A program made the position numbers and the translations under genes. Positions 8,387 to 15,165 of a stretch of DNA of 33,223 nucleotides are shown here, piece after piece. Under the pieces are notes generated by a model. It made no database searches. It was given only the letters and a program-made list of their open reading frames with translations, and was not told where the DNA came from. Within the stretch, counting starts at the first letter, position 1. The number at the start of each line of letters is the position of its first letter. The DNA comes from Calothrix sp. CSU_2_0 (GTDB lineage: Bacteria > Cyanobacteriota > Cyanobacteriia > Cyanobacteriales > Nostocaceae). The DNA lies in assembly GCA_012034595.1 (NCBI GenBank), contig JAAUPE010000081.1:1-33223 (forward strand), given 5' to 3'.

Positions 8387-8557
8387 ATGTACACTACTGT
8401 GAACGAACAAGGTATCTTAAATAACTACTCAACCGAACCTAAGGTTTACTACGCTCAATACCCGAACCAATACCAACAGCGTCAATATGCATTGCAAGCT
8501 GCATTTGCAACTTTACTTATCAGCACTTTAGTTCTGGTTGGGTTTGCAGTTAGTTAA
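8387..8557 (+). CDS. psb34: Psb34-type photosystem II assembly protein
   Basis: A 56-residue single-pass membrane protein. The N-terminal half has the family pattern EQGILNNYSTEPKVYYAQYP, followed by QQRQYALQ and one hydrophobic helix (about residues 37-55) ending at the C-terminus. Psb34 proteins are small HLIP-like thylakoid proteins that bind photosystem II assembly intermediates near CP47. The family name is assigned from these motifs and length. The gene has its own promoter-like sequence and a strong intrinsic terminator, so it is monocistronic. No good Shine-Dalgarno precedes the ATG. Confidence 0.75.
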   Translation: MYTTVNEQGILNNYSTEPKVYYAQYPNQYQQRQYALQAAFATLLISTLVLVGFAVS

Positions 8558-8571
8558 TATTTTTATTATTT

Positions 8572-8623
8572 AATCCAGAATTTTAATCCAGAACTTTAAT
8601 CCAGAATTTTAATCCAGAATTTT
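8572..8623. repeat. Four tandem copies of a 13-base unit
   Basis: Exactly four head-to-tail copies of AATCCAGAATTTT; the second has one change, AATCCAGAACTTT. They start 15 bases after the psb34 stop codon and lie in its 3' untranslated region, upstream of the terminator hairpin at 8658-8685. Confidence 0.9.
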
Positions 8624-8657
8624 ACAGTTTCAACCTCATCGTCAATATCTCCTATCT

Positions 8658-8685
8658 ACCTCGGTTGGTTTCACCGAGGTTTTTT
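8658..8685 (+). terminator. Intrinsic terminator of psb34
   Basis: ACCTCGGT (8658-8665) pairs with ACCGAGGT (8673-8680) around a seven-base loop and is followed directly by a six-base T-run. This is a textbook rho-independent terminator about 100 bases after the psb34 stop. Confidence 0.9.
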
Positions 8686-8728
8686 ACTAGACTATTTTTA
8701 CCAATCAAACCGTCAAACCCTTATCCTG

Positions 8729-8755
8729 AAAAAACCCAGTCATTATAACTGGGTT
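8729..8755 (-). terminator. Intrinsic terminator of the small secreted-protein gene
   Basis: Read on the minus strand, AACCCAGT pairs with ACTGGGTT around a seven-base loop, and the hairpin runs into six T residues (A-run 8729-8734 on plus). It lies about 70 bases downstream of the minus-strand gene at 8825-9202 and faces the psb34 terminator. Confidence 0.85.
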
Positions 8756-8824
8756 GTTGATATGAATATATTTTAATAGCTGATTTATATCTATTAAAAA
8801 GTAGTTGTAAAAATAAAATAGTGA

Positions 8825-9202
8825 TTAATTAATCAAAACTCCTCGCTCTTGCAATATCAGCTTTTTACCATTAAATACAGACAATGTATTATCTGCTGTG
8901 ACACGATAAAGAAATTTGTTGTTGCGGAATTCATAACCGAGAAAACGACTAGGAGTTACACCATCAGCGCCTACTGAATGGATGGTTTTTCCTTTGAGAC
9001 GAATCGATTGACCTGTCTTTAAATTCCTACCAACATAAGTAACATTATTGCAAGTTACATAACCTTCGGGGCAATTTCTAGTAATTGTAACTTTGTAATT
9101 TTTGGTTTTTAAAGTTTCGGCATTAGCAACACCAGCAAAGAGTGAAATGCTAGCAACTGGGAGTAAAACGAGGCTGAGAATGCTTTTTTTGAGGTTCAAC
9201 AT
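8825..9202 (-). CDS. Small secreted protein of unknown function
   Basis: This 125-residue protein has a clear Sec signal peptide: basic MLNLKK, a hydrophobic core (about 8-24) and a cleavage site after VANA near residue 28. The mature part is about 97 residues, basic, and rich in short beta-strand-like stretches (YKVTITRN, KFLYRVTADNTLSVF). It contains one pair of cysteines, CPEGYVTC, that could form a disulfide. No enzymatic motif is visible and the family was not recognised. It stands alone with its own terminator. Location is expected to be periplasmic, thylakoid-lumenal or extracellular. Confidence 0.72.
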   Translation of the reverse strand: MLNLKKSILSLVLLPVASISLFAGVANAETLKTKNYKVTITRNCPEGYVTCNNVTYVGRNLKTGQSIRLKGKTIHSVGADGVTPSRFLGYEFRNNKFLYRVTADNTLSVFNGKKLILQERGVLIN

Positions 9203-9411
9203 ATTGTGTAGTACCCATTAATTGGTTTGATGTTTGTGGATACAACCTTGATTAAACTAATTCCAGATTAAGCCGTAAAAATTGGTAAAAATAGTCCAAA
9301 ACGGTCAGAAGCGGGAGAGAAATACAGCGTATTGCAAGTAAATAGGCTAAGTACTTCGACAAAAATATTTATACACTAGCGAGTCAATTTGATTTGACTC
9401 AAATCCTTGCT

Positions 9412-9468
9412 TATGCGTCGTTACGCTCCGCTTCACACTCCTGCGGAGAAGCAAGCTACGCAATGACA
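9412..9468. repeat. Dispersed hairpin repeat (TGCGT...ACGCA)
   Basis: The arms TGCGT/ACGCA and GCTTC/GAAGC make an imperfect stem around CTGCGGAG. Its right part, GAAGCAAGCTACGCAATGAC (from 9448), recurs exactly at 32836 near the other end of the window, showing that it is a dispersed element. A related piece (GATTGCTTCCTTACGTCGCA) occurs near 13004. Confidence 0.7.
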
Positions 9469-9501
9469 AATATATATTTAATTTTGTTGAGGTACTTACA
9501 T

Positions 9502-9560
9502 CCCAATTCCCAATTCCCAATGCCCAATGCCCAATCCCCAATGCCCAATCCCCAATCCCA
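9502..9560. repeat. CCCAATN heptamer tract
   Basis: Eight or more tandem heptamers of the form CCCAATT, CCCAATG and CCCAATC. It is the reverse complement of the TTGGGAT tract at 20-116 and the same family as 25606-25634. Confidence 0.85.
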
Positions 9561-9640
9561 CTTACTCATTACACCTTTTGTTAAGATTAGAGAACTAGTA
9601 CCGTATAAAACCTAGCCGAAAAGAGCGAGTAGTATTTCCC

Positions 9641-10204
9641 ATGCCATCTGAAATTGCAGTTGAGAAAAAAAAGTTAAAAAATCCACCTTTGCAGTTGCAC
9701 TATTTAGGCGATCGCGTTTTGCGTCAACCAGCGAAGCGTGTGAATAAGGTTGATGATGACATTCGCGATTTAGCGAAGAAGATGCTGCAAACGATGTATA
9801 GCAGTGATGGCATTGGTTTAGCTGCACCCCAAGTTGGCATTCACAAACAATTGATTGTGATCGACTTGGAACCCGATGACCCCAAAAATCCACCCCTAGT
9901 TATAATCAACCCCACCATTAAACAAACTAGTAAGGAAACTTGCGTTGCTCAAGAAGGTTGTTTGAGTATTCCTGGTGTTTCCCTTGATGTTAAGCGTCCA
10001 GAGTCTGTGGAAATTTCCTATAAAGATGAGTATGGTCGTCCGCAAACCCTTAAAGCTAACGATTTATTAGCACGTTGTATTCTTCACGAGATGGATCACC
10101 TCAATGGTGTGGTATTTGTAGACCGTGTAGAAAATTCGCTTGCTCTGGGACAGGAACTATCTAAACATGGTTTCTCCCAGCAAGCAGTTAAACCAATTGT
10201 ATAA
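9641..10204 (+). CDS. def: Peptide deformylase
   Basis: Removes the formyl group from the N-terminal methionine of nascent proteins in the cytosol. The 187-residue product has all three metalloenzyme motifs: GIGLAAPQVG (57-66), EGCLS with metal ligand Cys107 (105-109) and HEMDH with His149, Glu150 and His153. Length and motif spacing are those of type 1 bacterial deformylases. The gene is followed closely by a small membrane-protein gene that begins 16 bases later (or overlaps, if its TTG is used), so they are probably cotranscribed. Confidence 0.96.
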   Translation: MPSEIAVEKKKLKNPPLQLHYLGDRVLRQPAKRVNKVDDDIRDLAKKMLQTMYSSDGIGLAAPQVGIHKQLIVIDLEPDDPKNPPLVIINPTIKQTSKETCVAQEGCLSIPGVSLDVKRPESVEISYKDEYGRPQTLKANDLLARCILHEMDHLNGVVFVDRVENSLALGQELSKHGFSQQAVKPIV

Positions 10205-10220
10205 GGGTGGATTAGTAAAA

Positions 10221-10424
10221 GTGTATTTAACCCCAAAGAGTGGATTTTTTCTGGCTATCTGTTGCATCACTGCGATCGCAGGTGTTGGTTCTGTTTTTGA
10301 AATTACTTCTGGTCAACCCGATTTAGGGATGCAAACCACTTCTATTATCCTGGGTTTGAGTATTCCCCTAACTGCATTATCTTTTTTTGCAGCAGTACGG
10401 GATGCTAAGGCTAATATGAAGTAG
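10221..10424 (+). CDS. Small two-helix membrane protein, unknown function
   Basis: From the GTG at 10221 the product is 67 residues: VYLTPKSGFFLAICC, a first helix (about 8-24), a polar linker SVFEITSGQPDLGMQT, a second helix (about 45-60) and a short basic tail RDAKANMK. An upstream in-frame ATG at 10140 would overlap def heavily and adds residues that look like def read in another frame, so it is not favoured. A TTG at 10197 is possible. It lies directly behind def and before a strong terminator. No family name is known to me. Confidence 0.65.
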   Translation: MYLTPKSGFFLAICCITAIAGVGSVFEITSGQPDLGMQTTSIILGLSIPLTALSFFAAVRDAKANMK

Positions 10425-10474
10425 GCATCAGGTGTAATTGGATCGGTCACTGTCAAGTGTCTCCAATTACAAAT

Positions 10475-10524
10475 GGCGTGAAAGGTAAAAGTTTAGCGTT
10501 TATCCTTTTGCCTTTCGCCTTTTT
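10475..10524 (+). terminator. Intrinsic terminator after def and the small membrane protein
   Basis: The arms GAAAGGTAAAAG and CTTTTGCCTTTC (one G-U pair), extended by GGC/GCC across a one-base bulge, form a stem of about 15 bp around an 11-base loop. It runs into five T residues (10520-10524), about 50 bases after the last stop codon. Confidence 0.8.
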
Positions 10525-10560
10525 ATGCAAGATGGCATTCCAAATCAAATCCCCATCCGT

Positions 10561-10585
10561 AGAGACGTTCCGGTGGAACGTCTCT
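10561..10585. repeat. AGAGACGTTCC palindromic element
   Basis: AGAGACGTTCC and GGAACGTCTCT form a perfect 11-bp stem around a three-base loop. Similar GAGACG-type hairpins occur at 17773-17799 and 20581-20604, indicating a dispersed family. Confidence 0.75.
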
Positions 10586-10975
10586 CCATATTATTTATGA
10601 GAATACTCAATTATTGTTGAAAAATATGCAAATTTTTTTCTGTAAATCCTTATAACAAAGATGTATTACTCAATTGGGGTTGAGTAATAAAAACGTGATT
10701 TGACTGGAAATGCTGAATCTACAAGCTGTTTTAAGCTATTTAGGTACATTTTCCCAAGTCAAGCAAACGAAAAAATCGCTCTCGAATATGTAAAGACGCG
10801 ATCGCATTGCATCTCGAACAAATCCTTACCAAACTACAAAATCCTTAACTCTGAACATCTATAGTCATAAACGCGCTTAGTAATGAAGGCAATAAAAAAT
10901 ACTTAGCATTAGTTTCAGCGCGGAGGAATTATACTGCTAAAGTCTTGCAGCAAATAAAATTAACTTGAGGTAAAA

Positions 10976-12703
10976 ATGAGACACGAAAAACTTTCTGCTG
11001 GTTTGTTGCTAGCATACGAAGACTACCAACGCGAAGGTGAAGAAGCCTTAATACCCCACAAACGCTCTTTAGGTATCGTCTTGGCAAAAAGCAACGTCAA
11101 GCCAACCAAAAGCGTTGTATTTGTCTATTGCGACGAGCAAGCAGACCTCAGCCACTTGGAACAATACGGGATTCGATTTAACCAAAATACAGGCAGCGTC
11201 CGAACCGCATTTTTACCGATGGATGGGTTAGATGCACTCTCCGAAGAAGCTACTGTTGCCCGCATCAAACCATCGCGGAAGATGAAACTATCAATGGATG
11301 TGGCTCCAGGGAAAGTCAAATTACCAGAATTCAAAAACAAAACTGGATTGACTGGAAAAGGTGTAGTTATCGGGATTGTTGATAGCGGTATCGATGCCAA
11401 ACACCCAGCTTTTGCCGGACGAATTTTAAGTATTTGGGATCAAACCATGTCTGGTCCCGGAGTCACAGAAGGTGACTATGGTGCAGAATTTAAAGGGGAA
11501 CAATTAAGCATTTCCCAAGATGAAGACGGACATGGTACCCACGTATCTGGTATCGCTTCGGGTGCAGATGCAACATACGGTGGTGTCGCACCCGAAGCGG
11601 AATTAGTTGTGGTTAGAAGCGATTTACAGGATGCTCACATTGCCGATGGGATTCGTTATGTGTTCCGAATTGCTCGCGAGTTGGGTAAACCCGCAGTCGT
11701 TAACCTCAGCTTAGGTGGACATGCTGACGCACACGACGGTAGCGACTCCCTATCTAAAATTATCGATGCCGAAACAGGACCAGGAAGAATTGTTTGCTGT
11801 GCTGCGGGAAACGAAGGAAACGACAATATCCACGGACAAAGTGTAGTCGCAGCTAATTCAATGCATTCAATGCGGTTCCGTGTTCCCCTCTCCCAAGCTG
11901 GGATTGTTTGGCTGAATGGTTGGTATTCTAGCAGTGCGGAATTAGAAGTACAGTTGCGGAGTCCAAGCGGTTTTGTCACACCTTGGCAAAAAATTATTAG
12001 CGATGGCAACCCCTCCAAAAATTACACTTTATCCGATGCAAGGATTGAAATTGCCACCCCAGGAAAAGATGGTGCAAATGGTGACTATAATTTCTTTGTC
12101 CAAATTCGCGGAATTGGACCATCCCCTGTAACAGGTGGAATTTGGCAGCTACGTCTGCGGAACAACTCAACAAAGAAAACCTGCGTTGATGTTTGGACAA
12201 TCGATAATACTGGATCGGTATTCTTTACTGGTATAAGCGTCCAAGATTCGATGAAAATTGGTTCTCCCGGTGCGTCTAAGAGTGCGGTAACAGTGGCAGC
12301 TTACACGACTATGACCAAATACACAGATATTGACGGTAAAGAGCGGGAAGTCGGGTTGAAGTTAGATGATATTTCCGACTTTAGCAGCGAAGGTCCACTG
12401 CGAAATGGCGAGCAAAAGCCTGATGTTGCCGCACCTGGAGCTATGATTACTTCAGCAATGTCATCGGCTGCTGGCTTCGATCGCTCGATGCTACTAAATT
12501 CTAAGTTTGTCGTCATGGCTGGTACAAGTATGGCTTGTCCGTTTGTGAGTGGTTTGGTGGCACTTTTGTTACAGCGTGACCCTAGTTTGACACCTGATAA
12601 AGTCAAGGAATTGTTGAAGAAAAATAGCACGATTCCCGGAAAGGAAGCTGGTACTTTCGATCCGAAATGGGGCTTTGGCTTGATTAATACCGAGAATCTT
12701 TAA
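10976..12703 (+). CDS. Subtilisin-like serine protease (S8), no signal peptide
   Basis: The 575-residue product has the full S8 triad: Asp136 in IVDSGID, His186 in DGHGTHVSG and Ser518 in GTSMACPFVSG, plus the oxyanion Asn279 in AAGNEGN. Residues 1-105 form an alpha/beta region (SVVFVYCDEQADLSHLEQYG, then VARIKP) resembling a protease-inhibitor-like prodomain. About 160 residues between Asn279 and the Ser region form an inserted beta-rich domain, as in CspB-like subtilases. There is no signal peptide or membrane helix, so it may act inside the cell or be exported unconventionally. The start is supported by GAGG five bases before the ATG. Substrates are unknown. It stands alone on its strand. 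Confidence 0.9.
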   Translation: MRHEKLSAGLLLAYEDYQREGEEALIPHKRSLGIVLAKSNVKPTKSVVFVYCDEQADLSHLEQYGIRFNQNTGSVRTAFLPMDGLDALSEEATVARIKPSRKMKLSMDVAPGKVKLPEFKNKTGLTGKGVVIGIVDSGIDAKHPAFAGRILSIWDQTMSGPGVTEGDYGAEFKGEQLSISQDEDGHGTHVSGIASGADATYGGVAPEAELVVVRSDLQDAHIADGIRYVFRIARELGKPAVVNLSLGGHADAHDGSDSLSKIIDAETGPGRIVCCAAGNEGNDNIHGQSVVAANSMHSMRFRVPLSQAGIVWLNGWYSSSAELEVQLRSPSGFVTPWQKIISDGNPSKNYTLSDARIEIATPGKDGANGDYNFFVQIRGIGPSPVTGGIWQLRLRNNSTKKTCVDVWTIDNTGSVFFTGISVQDSMKIGSPGASKSAVTVAAYTTMTKYTDIDGKEREVGLKLDDISDFSSEGPLRNGEQKPDVAAPGAMITSAMSSAAGFDRSMLLNSKFVVMAGTSMACPFVSGLVALLLQRDPSLTPDKVKELLKKNSTIPGKEAGTFDPKWGFGLINTENL

Positions 12704-13077
12704 CTAATTTCGCCTAATTCCCCATGCAACTATTACGCTGGGGAGTAAGCGATTCAAAAACGAAACGCCCTTAAAATGTTTTACCACAGGTGAAAGAGTT
12801 TTGAGGGCAGTTGAGTTTTTGGTAATAGTATTGAATTCCAATAATTCACACTTTCTTTTTTCGCAAACGCGACTAAACACAGGATTGCCTGATTTATAAT
12901 ATTACGGTTTGCTCCACCTCAGCACTTTTGACTAAAAACAATAAATAAAAAAATACTAAACCTCGTCTACCTTGAGAACTGTAGTTTTCCACAAAGACCT
13001 TGAGATTGCTTCCTTACGTCGCAATGACGCATTTGAATCGTTAAAAAAACTCCGGGTTTCATCATGGACGAGGTTTA
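12704..13077. other. Convergent spacer between subtilase and phosphorelay genes
   Basis: This 374-base gap contains a hairpin GCCCTTAAAA/TTTTGAGGGC (12767-12808, one G-U pair) that may end the subtilase mRNA. It also contains a larger inverted-repeat element at 12948-13085. No gene was seen. Confidence 0.6.
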
Positions 13078-13085
13078 TTATTTTT
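12948..13085. repeat. MITE-like element with about 18-bp terminal inverted repeats
   Basis: TAAACCTCGTC (12957-12967) and GACGAGGTTTA (13067-13077) are exact complements. Pairing continues outward past one mismatch with AAAAAT/ATTTTT. The interior is about 99 bases and includes a fragment of the dispersed TTACGTCGCAATGACGC-type repeat. The right end overlaps the stop codon and last codons of the hybrid kinase gene. It has no coding capacity, so it fits a miniature inverted-repeat element or a long-stem terminator. Confidence 0.5.
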
Positions 13086-14658
13086 CTTCATTGATAACGG
13101 GAATTTTAACAACAAATGTTGCACCTTGATTTTCACCAGGACTGCTAACGGTAACTGTTCCCCCGTGAAGCTCGACGAGTTGACGCACGATCGCTAATCC
13201 TAAGCCTAAACCACCATATTTGCGCGTAATTGAGCCGTCGGCTTGGCGAAAAGAATCAAAAACGTGAGGAATAAAGTCTTTAATGATACCAACTCCTGTA
13301 TCTCTGACTGTGATTTGTACGTATTGGGTGGTTTGTTTCCCTATTTGTTCGAGGATAATTTCGACTTTTCCGTTACTTGGGGTAAATTTGATGGCATTTG
13401 AAAGTAAATTCCAAACGATTTGTTGCAAGCGATTCGAGTCACCAAGAACAATGAATTTGTCGTTAGTGGCTGGATTTTGGTCATTTGGCGTGGCAGAATT
13501 ATTTGATTGCCATGGCTCATCTGAGATGGAAAATTTAAAATCGATGGATTTCGCTTCCGCAGCCAAACCCATTGTGGCGATCGCAGCTTCGATAACGGGT
13601 ATGAGATTGGTTTGTTGCTGATGAAGAGTTAATTTGCCGCTAATAATCCGGGAAATGTCGAGTAAATCTTCAATTAGTTGGGTTTGGAGTTTGGCGTTGC
13701 GCTCGATGGTTTCGATTGCTTTTTGTAAGGTTGCGGCATCTACAGAACGACTACTGATTATTTTTGACCAGCCGAGAATCGCGTTGAGGGGCGATCGCAA
13801 TTCGTGGGAAAGTATTGCTAAAAATTCGTCTTTGATGCGATTGAGTTCTTCGAGTTCTTCTTTTTGCTCGCGCAGTTTGATTTCGGCTTGTTTGATGGTG
13901 GTAATATCGCGAATAACCGCAAGTAATGTATCGACTTCGCCGTTGCTATTGAGTTCGGGAACCATCTTGACATCCAAATAGTGAGTTCCATCGACACAAG
14001 CAAGCTCAAATTCAAATAATCGTCGTTGTTTTTGGGCAAATGATAGTTTCATTTCCTCTAGCCAAGGCAAATAAACTGATTTGGGATAACCTTGTTCGGC
14101 AGGAGTTTTATTCAGAAAAAATTCGGGCGCAAATCCTGTTATTTGGGTAACTGCTGGGTTGACATAGAGGGTACGAAAATTTTTGTCATATCGCAAAATA
14201 ATGTCGGGGATATTTTCCACCAGGGCATAAAACTCGCGATCGCGTCGCTGGAGTTCATTCTCGGCATGTTGACGGGCACGACGTTCTTCATCTTCGCGCA
14301 GGGCACGCTTTATTGATGGTAATAGTCGTTCTAAGCGTTGTTTGAGAACGTAGTCAGTAGCGCCGCTTTTAAGCGTTTCAATTGCGACTTCTTCACCCAT
14401 TGTTGCCGTGACAAAAATAAACGGTGTGTGGGGGCAAATTCGTTGCGCTATTTCTAAAGCGGCGATACCATCAAAGCCAGGTAAGGAATAGTCGGAAAGA
14501 ATCAAATCGAAACAGTTTTCTAAAAGAGCATTTTCAAACTCTCCACCTGTTTTTGTTTGAATTATTTCACAAGTAATGCCTCCCTCAGTAATGAGAGCTT
14601 GGATTAATTCGGCATCAAACAAGCTATCTTCGAGTAAGAGAAACATTAGTTGTGACAT
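13078..14658 (-). CDS. Hybrid sensor: REC-PAS-histidine kinase
   Basis: A 526-residue cytosolic protein with an N-terminal receiver domain (about 1-120; Asp56 in SDYSLPG, Lys106 in VLK). A PAS domain with a PAC tail follows (about 140-260; VIRDITTIKQAE), then a HisKA dimer domain with His285 in LSHELRSPLN and an ATPase domain (N-box Asn421 in SNAIKF, DTGVGI, GLGLGLAIV). The receiver at the front suggests it takes phosphate from an upstream kinase and feeds its own kinase module. A polar stretch of about 20 residues (PWQSNNSATPNDQNPATNDK, 382-401) precedes the N-box. It starts 6 bp after the stop of the receiver gene and is the last gene of a three-gene operon. Confidence 0.92.
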   Translation of the reverse strand: MSQLMFLLLEDSLFDAELIQALITEGGITCEIIQTKTGGEFENALLENCFDLILSDYSLPGFDGIAALEIAQRICPHTPFIFVTATMGEEVAIETLKSGATDYVLKQRLERLLPSIKRALREDEERRARQHAENELQRRDREFYALVENIPDIILRYDKNFRTLYVNPAVTQITGFAPEFFLNKTPAEQGYPKSVYLPWLEEMKLSFAQKQRRLFEFELACVDGTHYLDVKMVPELNSNGEVDTLLAVIRDITTIKQAEIKLREQKEELEELNRIKDEFLAILSHELRSPLNAILGWSKIISSRSVDAATLQKAIETIERNAKLQTQLIEDLLDISRIISGKLTLHQQQTNLIPVIEAAIATMGLAAEAKSIDFKFSISDEPWQSNNSATPNDQNPATNDKFIVLGDSNRLQQIVWNLLSNAIKFTPSNGKVEIILEQIGKQTTQYVQITVRDTGVGIIKDFIPHVFDSFRQADGSITRKYGGLGLGLAIVRQLVELHGGTVTVSSPGENQGATFVVKIPVINEEK

Positions 14659-14664
14659 AAGACT

Positions 14665-15165
14665 TTATTCCTGTCCTTTGATTCCTTGGTTGTTACGTGC
14701 TTGTGTGACCGAACCTGGAGGTGGTTCGTTGATAATTGCCCAAAATAAACCCAAACCGCGAATTACATCGACGAATTCATGAAAGTCAATTGGTTTGACT
14801 ACATAAGCATTCGTACCAAGTTCGTAACAACGAGCTAAGTCTTGTTCCTCTCGCGATGAGGTGAGAACAACAACTGGAACTGTTCGCAGTGTAGAATCTA
14901 ATTTCAGTTGAGATAGTACTTCGATACCATCAATTTTGGGTAATTTTAAATCTAGCAGGACGACAACGGGATTACCTTCACGTCGCAGCCGATACATGCC
15001 ACGTCGATACAGATAATCTAAAGCCTCTTCGCCATCTCGAACCACCACAACTTCATTGCCAAGATGGTTCTCCGCTAAAGAAGTCAGGATTAATTCCACA
15101 TCATTAACGCTGTCTTCGACTAGGAGAATACGTTTAAGTTCCATTGAGCGTTCTTTATTCTCCAC
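14665..15165 (-). CDS. Single-domain response regulator, Rcp1-like
   Basis: The 166-residue product is a lone receiver domain of the cyanobacterial Rcp1 type, with the phytochrome-regulator signature [20 protein letters not shown]. The phospho-acceptor is Asp72 (LLDLKLPK), with Thr102 and Lys124 (VVKPIDF) as the other conserved switch residues. There is no output domain, so it relays phosphate or signals by protein contact. The listed start is a GTG that overlaps the kinase stop; an ATG at 15144 ([12 protein letters not shown]) is an equally good candidate and matches typical lengths better. It lies between a multi-PAS kinase and a REC-PAS kinase in one operon. Confidence 0.92.
   Translation of the reverse strand: MENKERSMELKRILLVEDSVNDVELILTSLAENHLGNEVVVVRDGEEALDYLYRRGMYRLRREGNPVVVLLDLKLPKIDGIEVLSQLKLDSTLRTVPVVVLTSSREEQDLARCYELGTNAYVVKPIDFHEFVDVIRGLGLFWAIINEPPPGSVTQARNNQGIKGQE

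Larger units (their letters stand above)
9203..9640. other. Repeat-rich spacer upstream of def
   Basis: This 437-base gap holds a partly palindromic repeat at about 9412-9468 and a CCCAATN heptamer tract at 9502-9560. I see no gene or RNA here. The def promoter presumably lies in the last 80 bases, but no convincing boxes were found. Confidence 0.6.
10425..10975. other. Spacer between def operon and subtilase gene
   Basis: This 551-base gap holds the operon terminator (10475-10524) and a GAGACGTTCC hairpin (10561-10585). From about 10600 it is AT-rich sequence with no gene seen. A GAGG at 10967-10970 is the ribosome site for the subtilase ATG. Confidence 0.6.

Noticed and set aside
10140-10220. 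Longer 94-residue version of the small membrane protein
   Set aside because: The extra N-terminus overlaps def in another frame and is polar and unlike the rest; the GTG at 10221 gives a compact two-helix protein.
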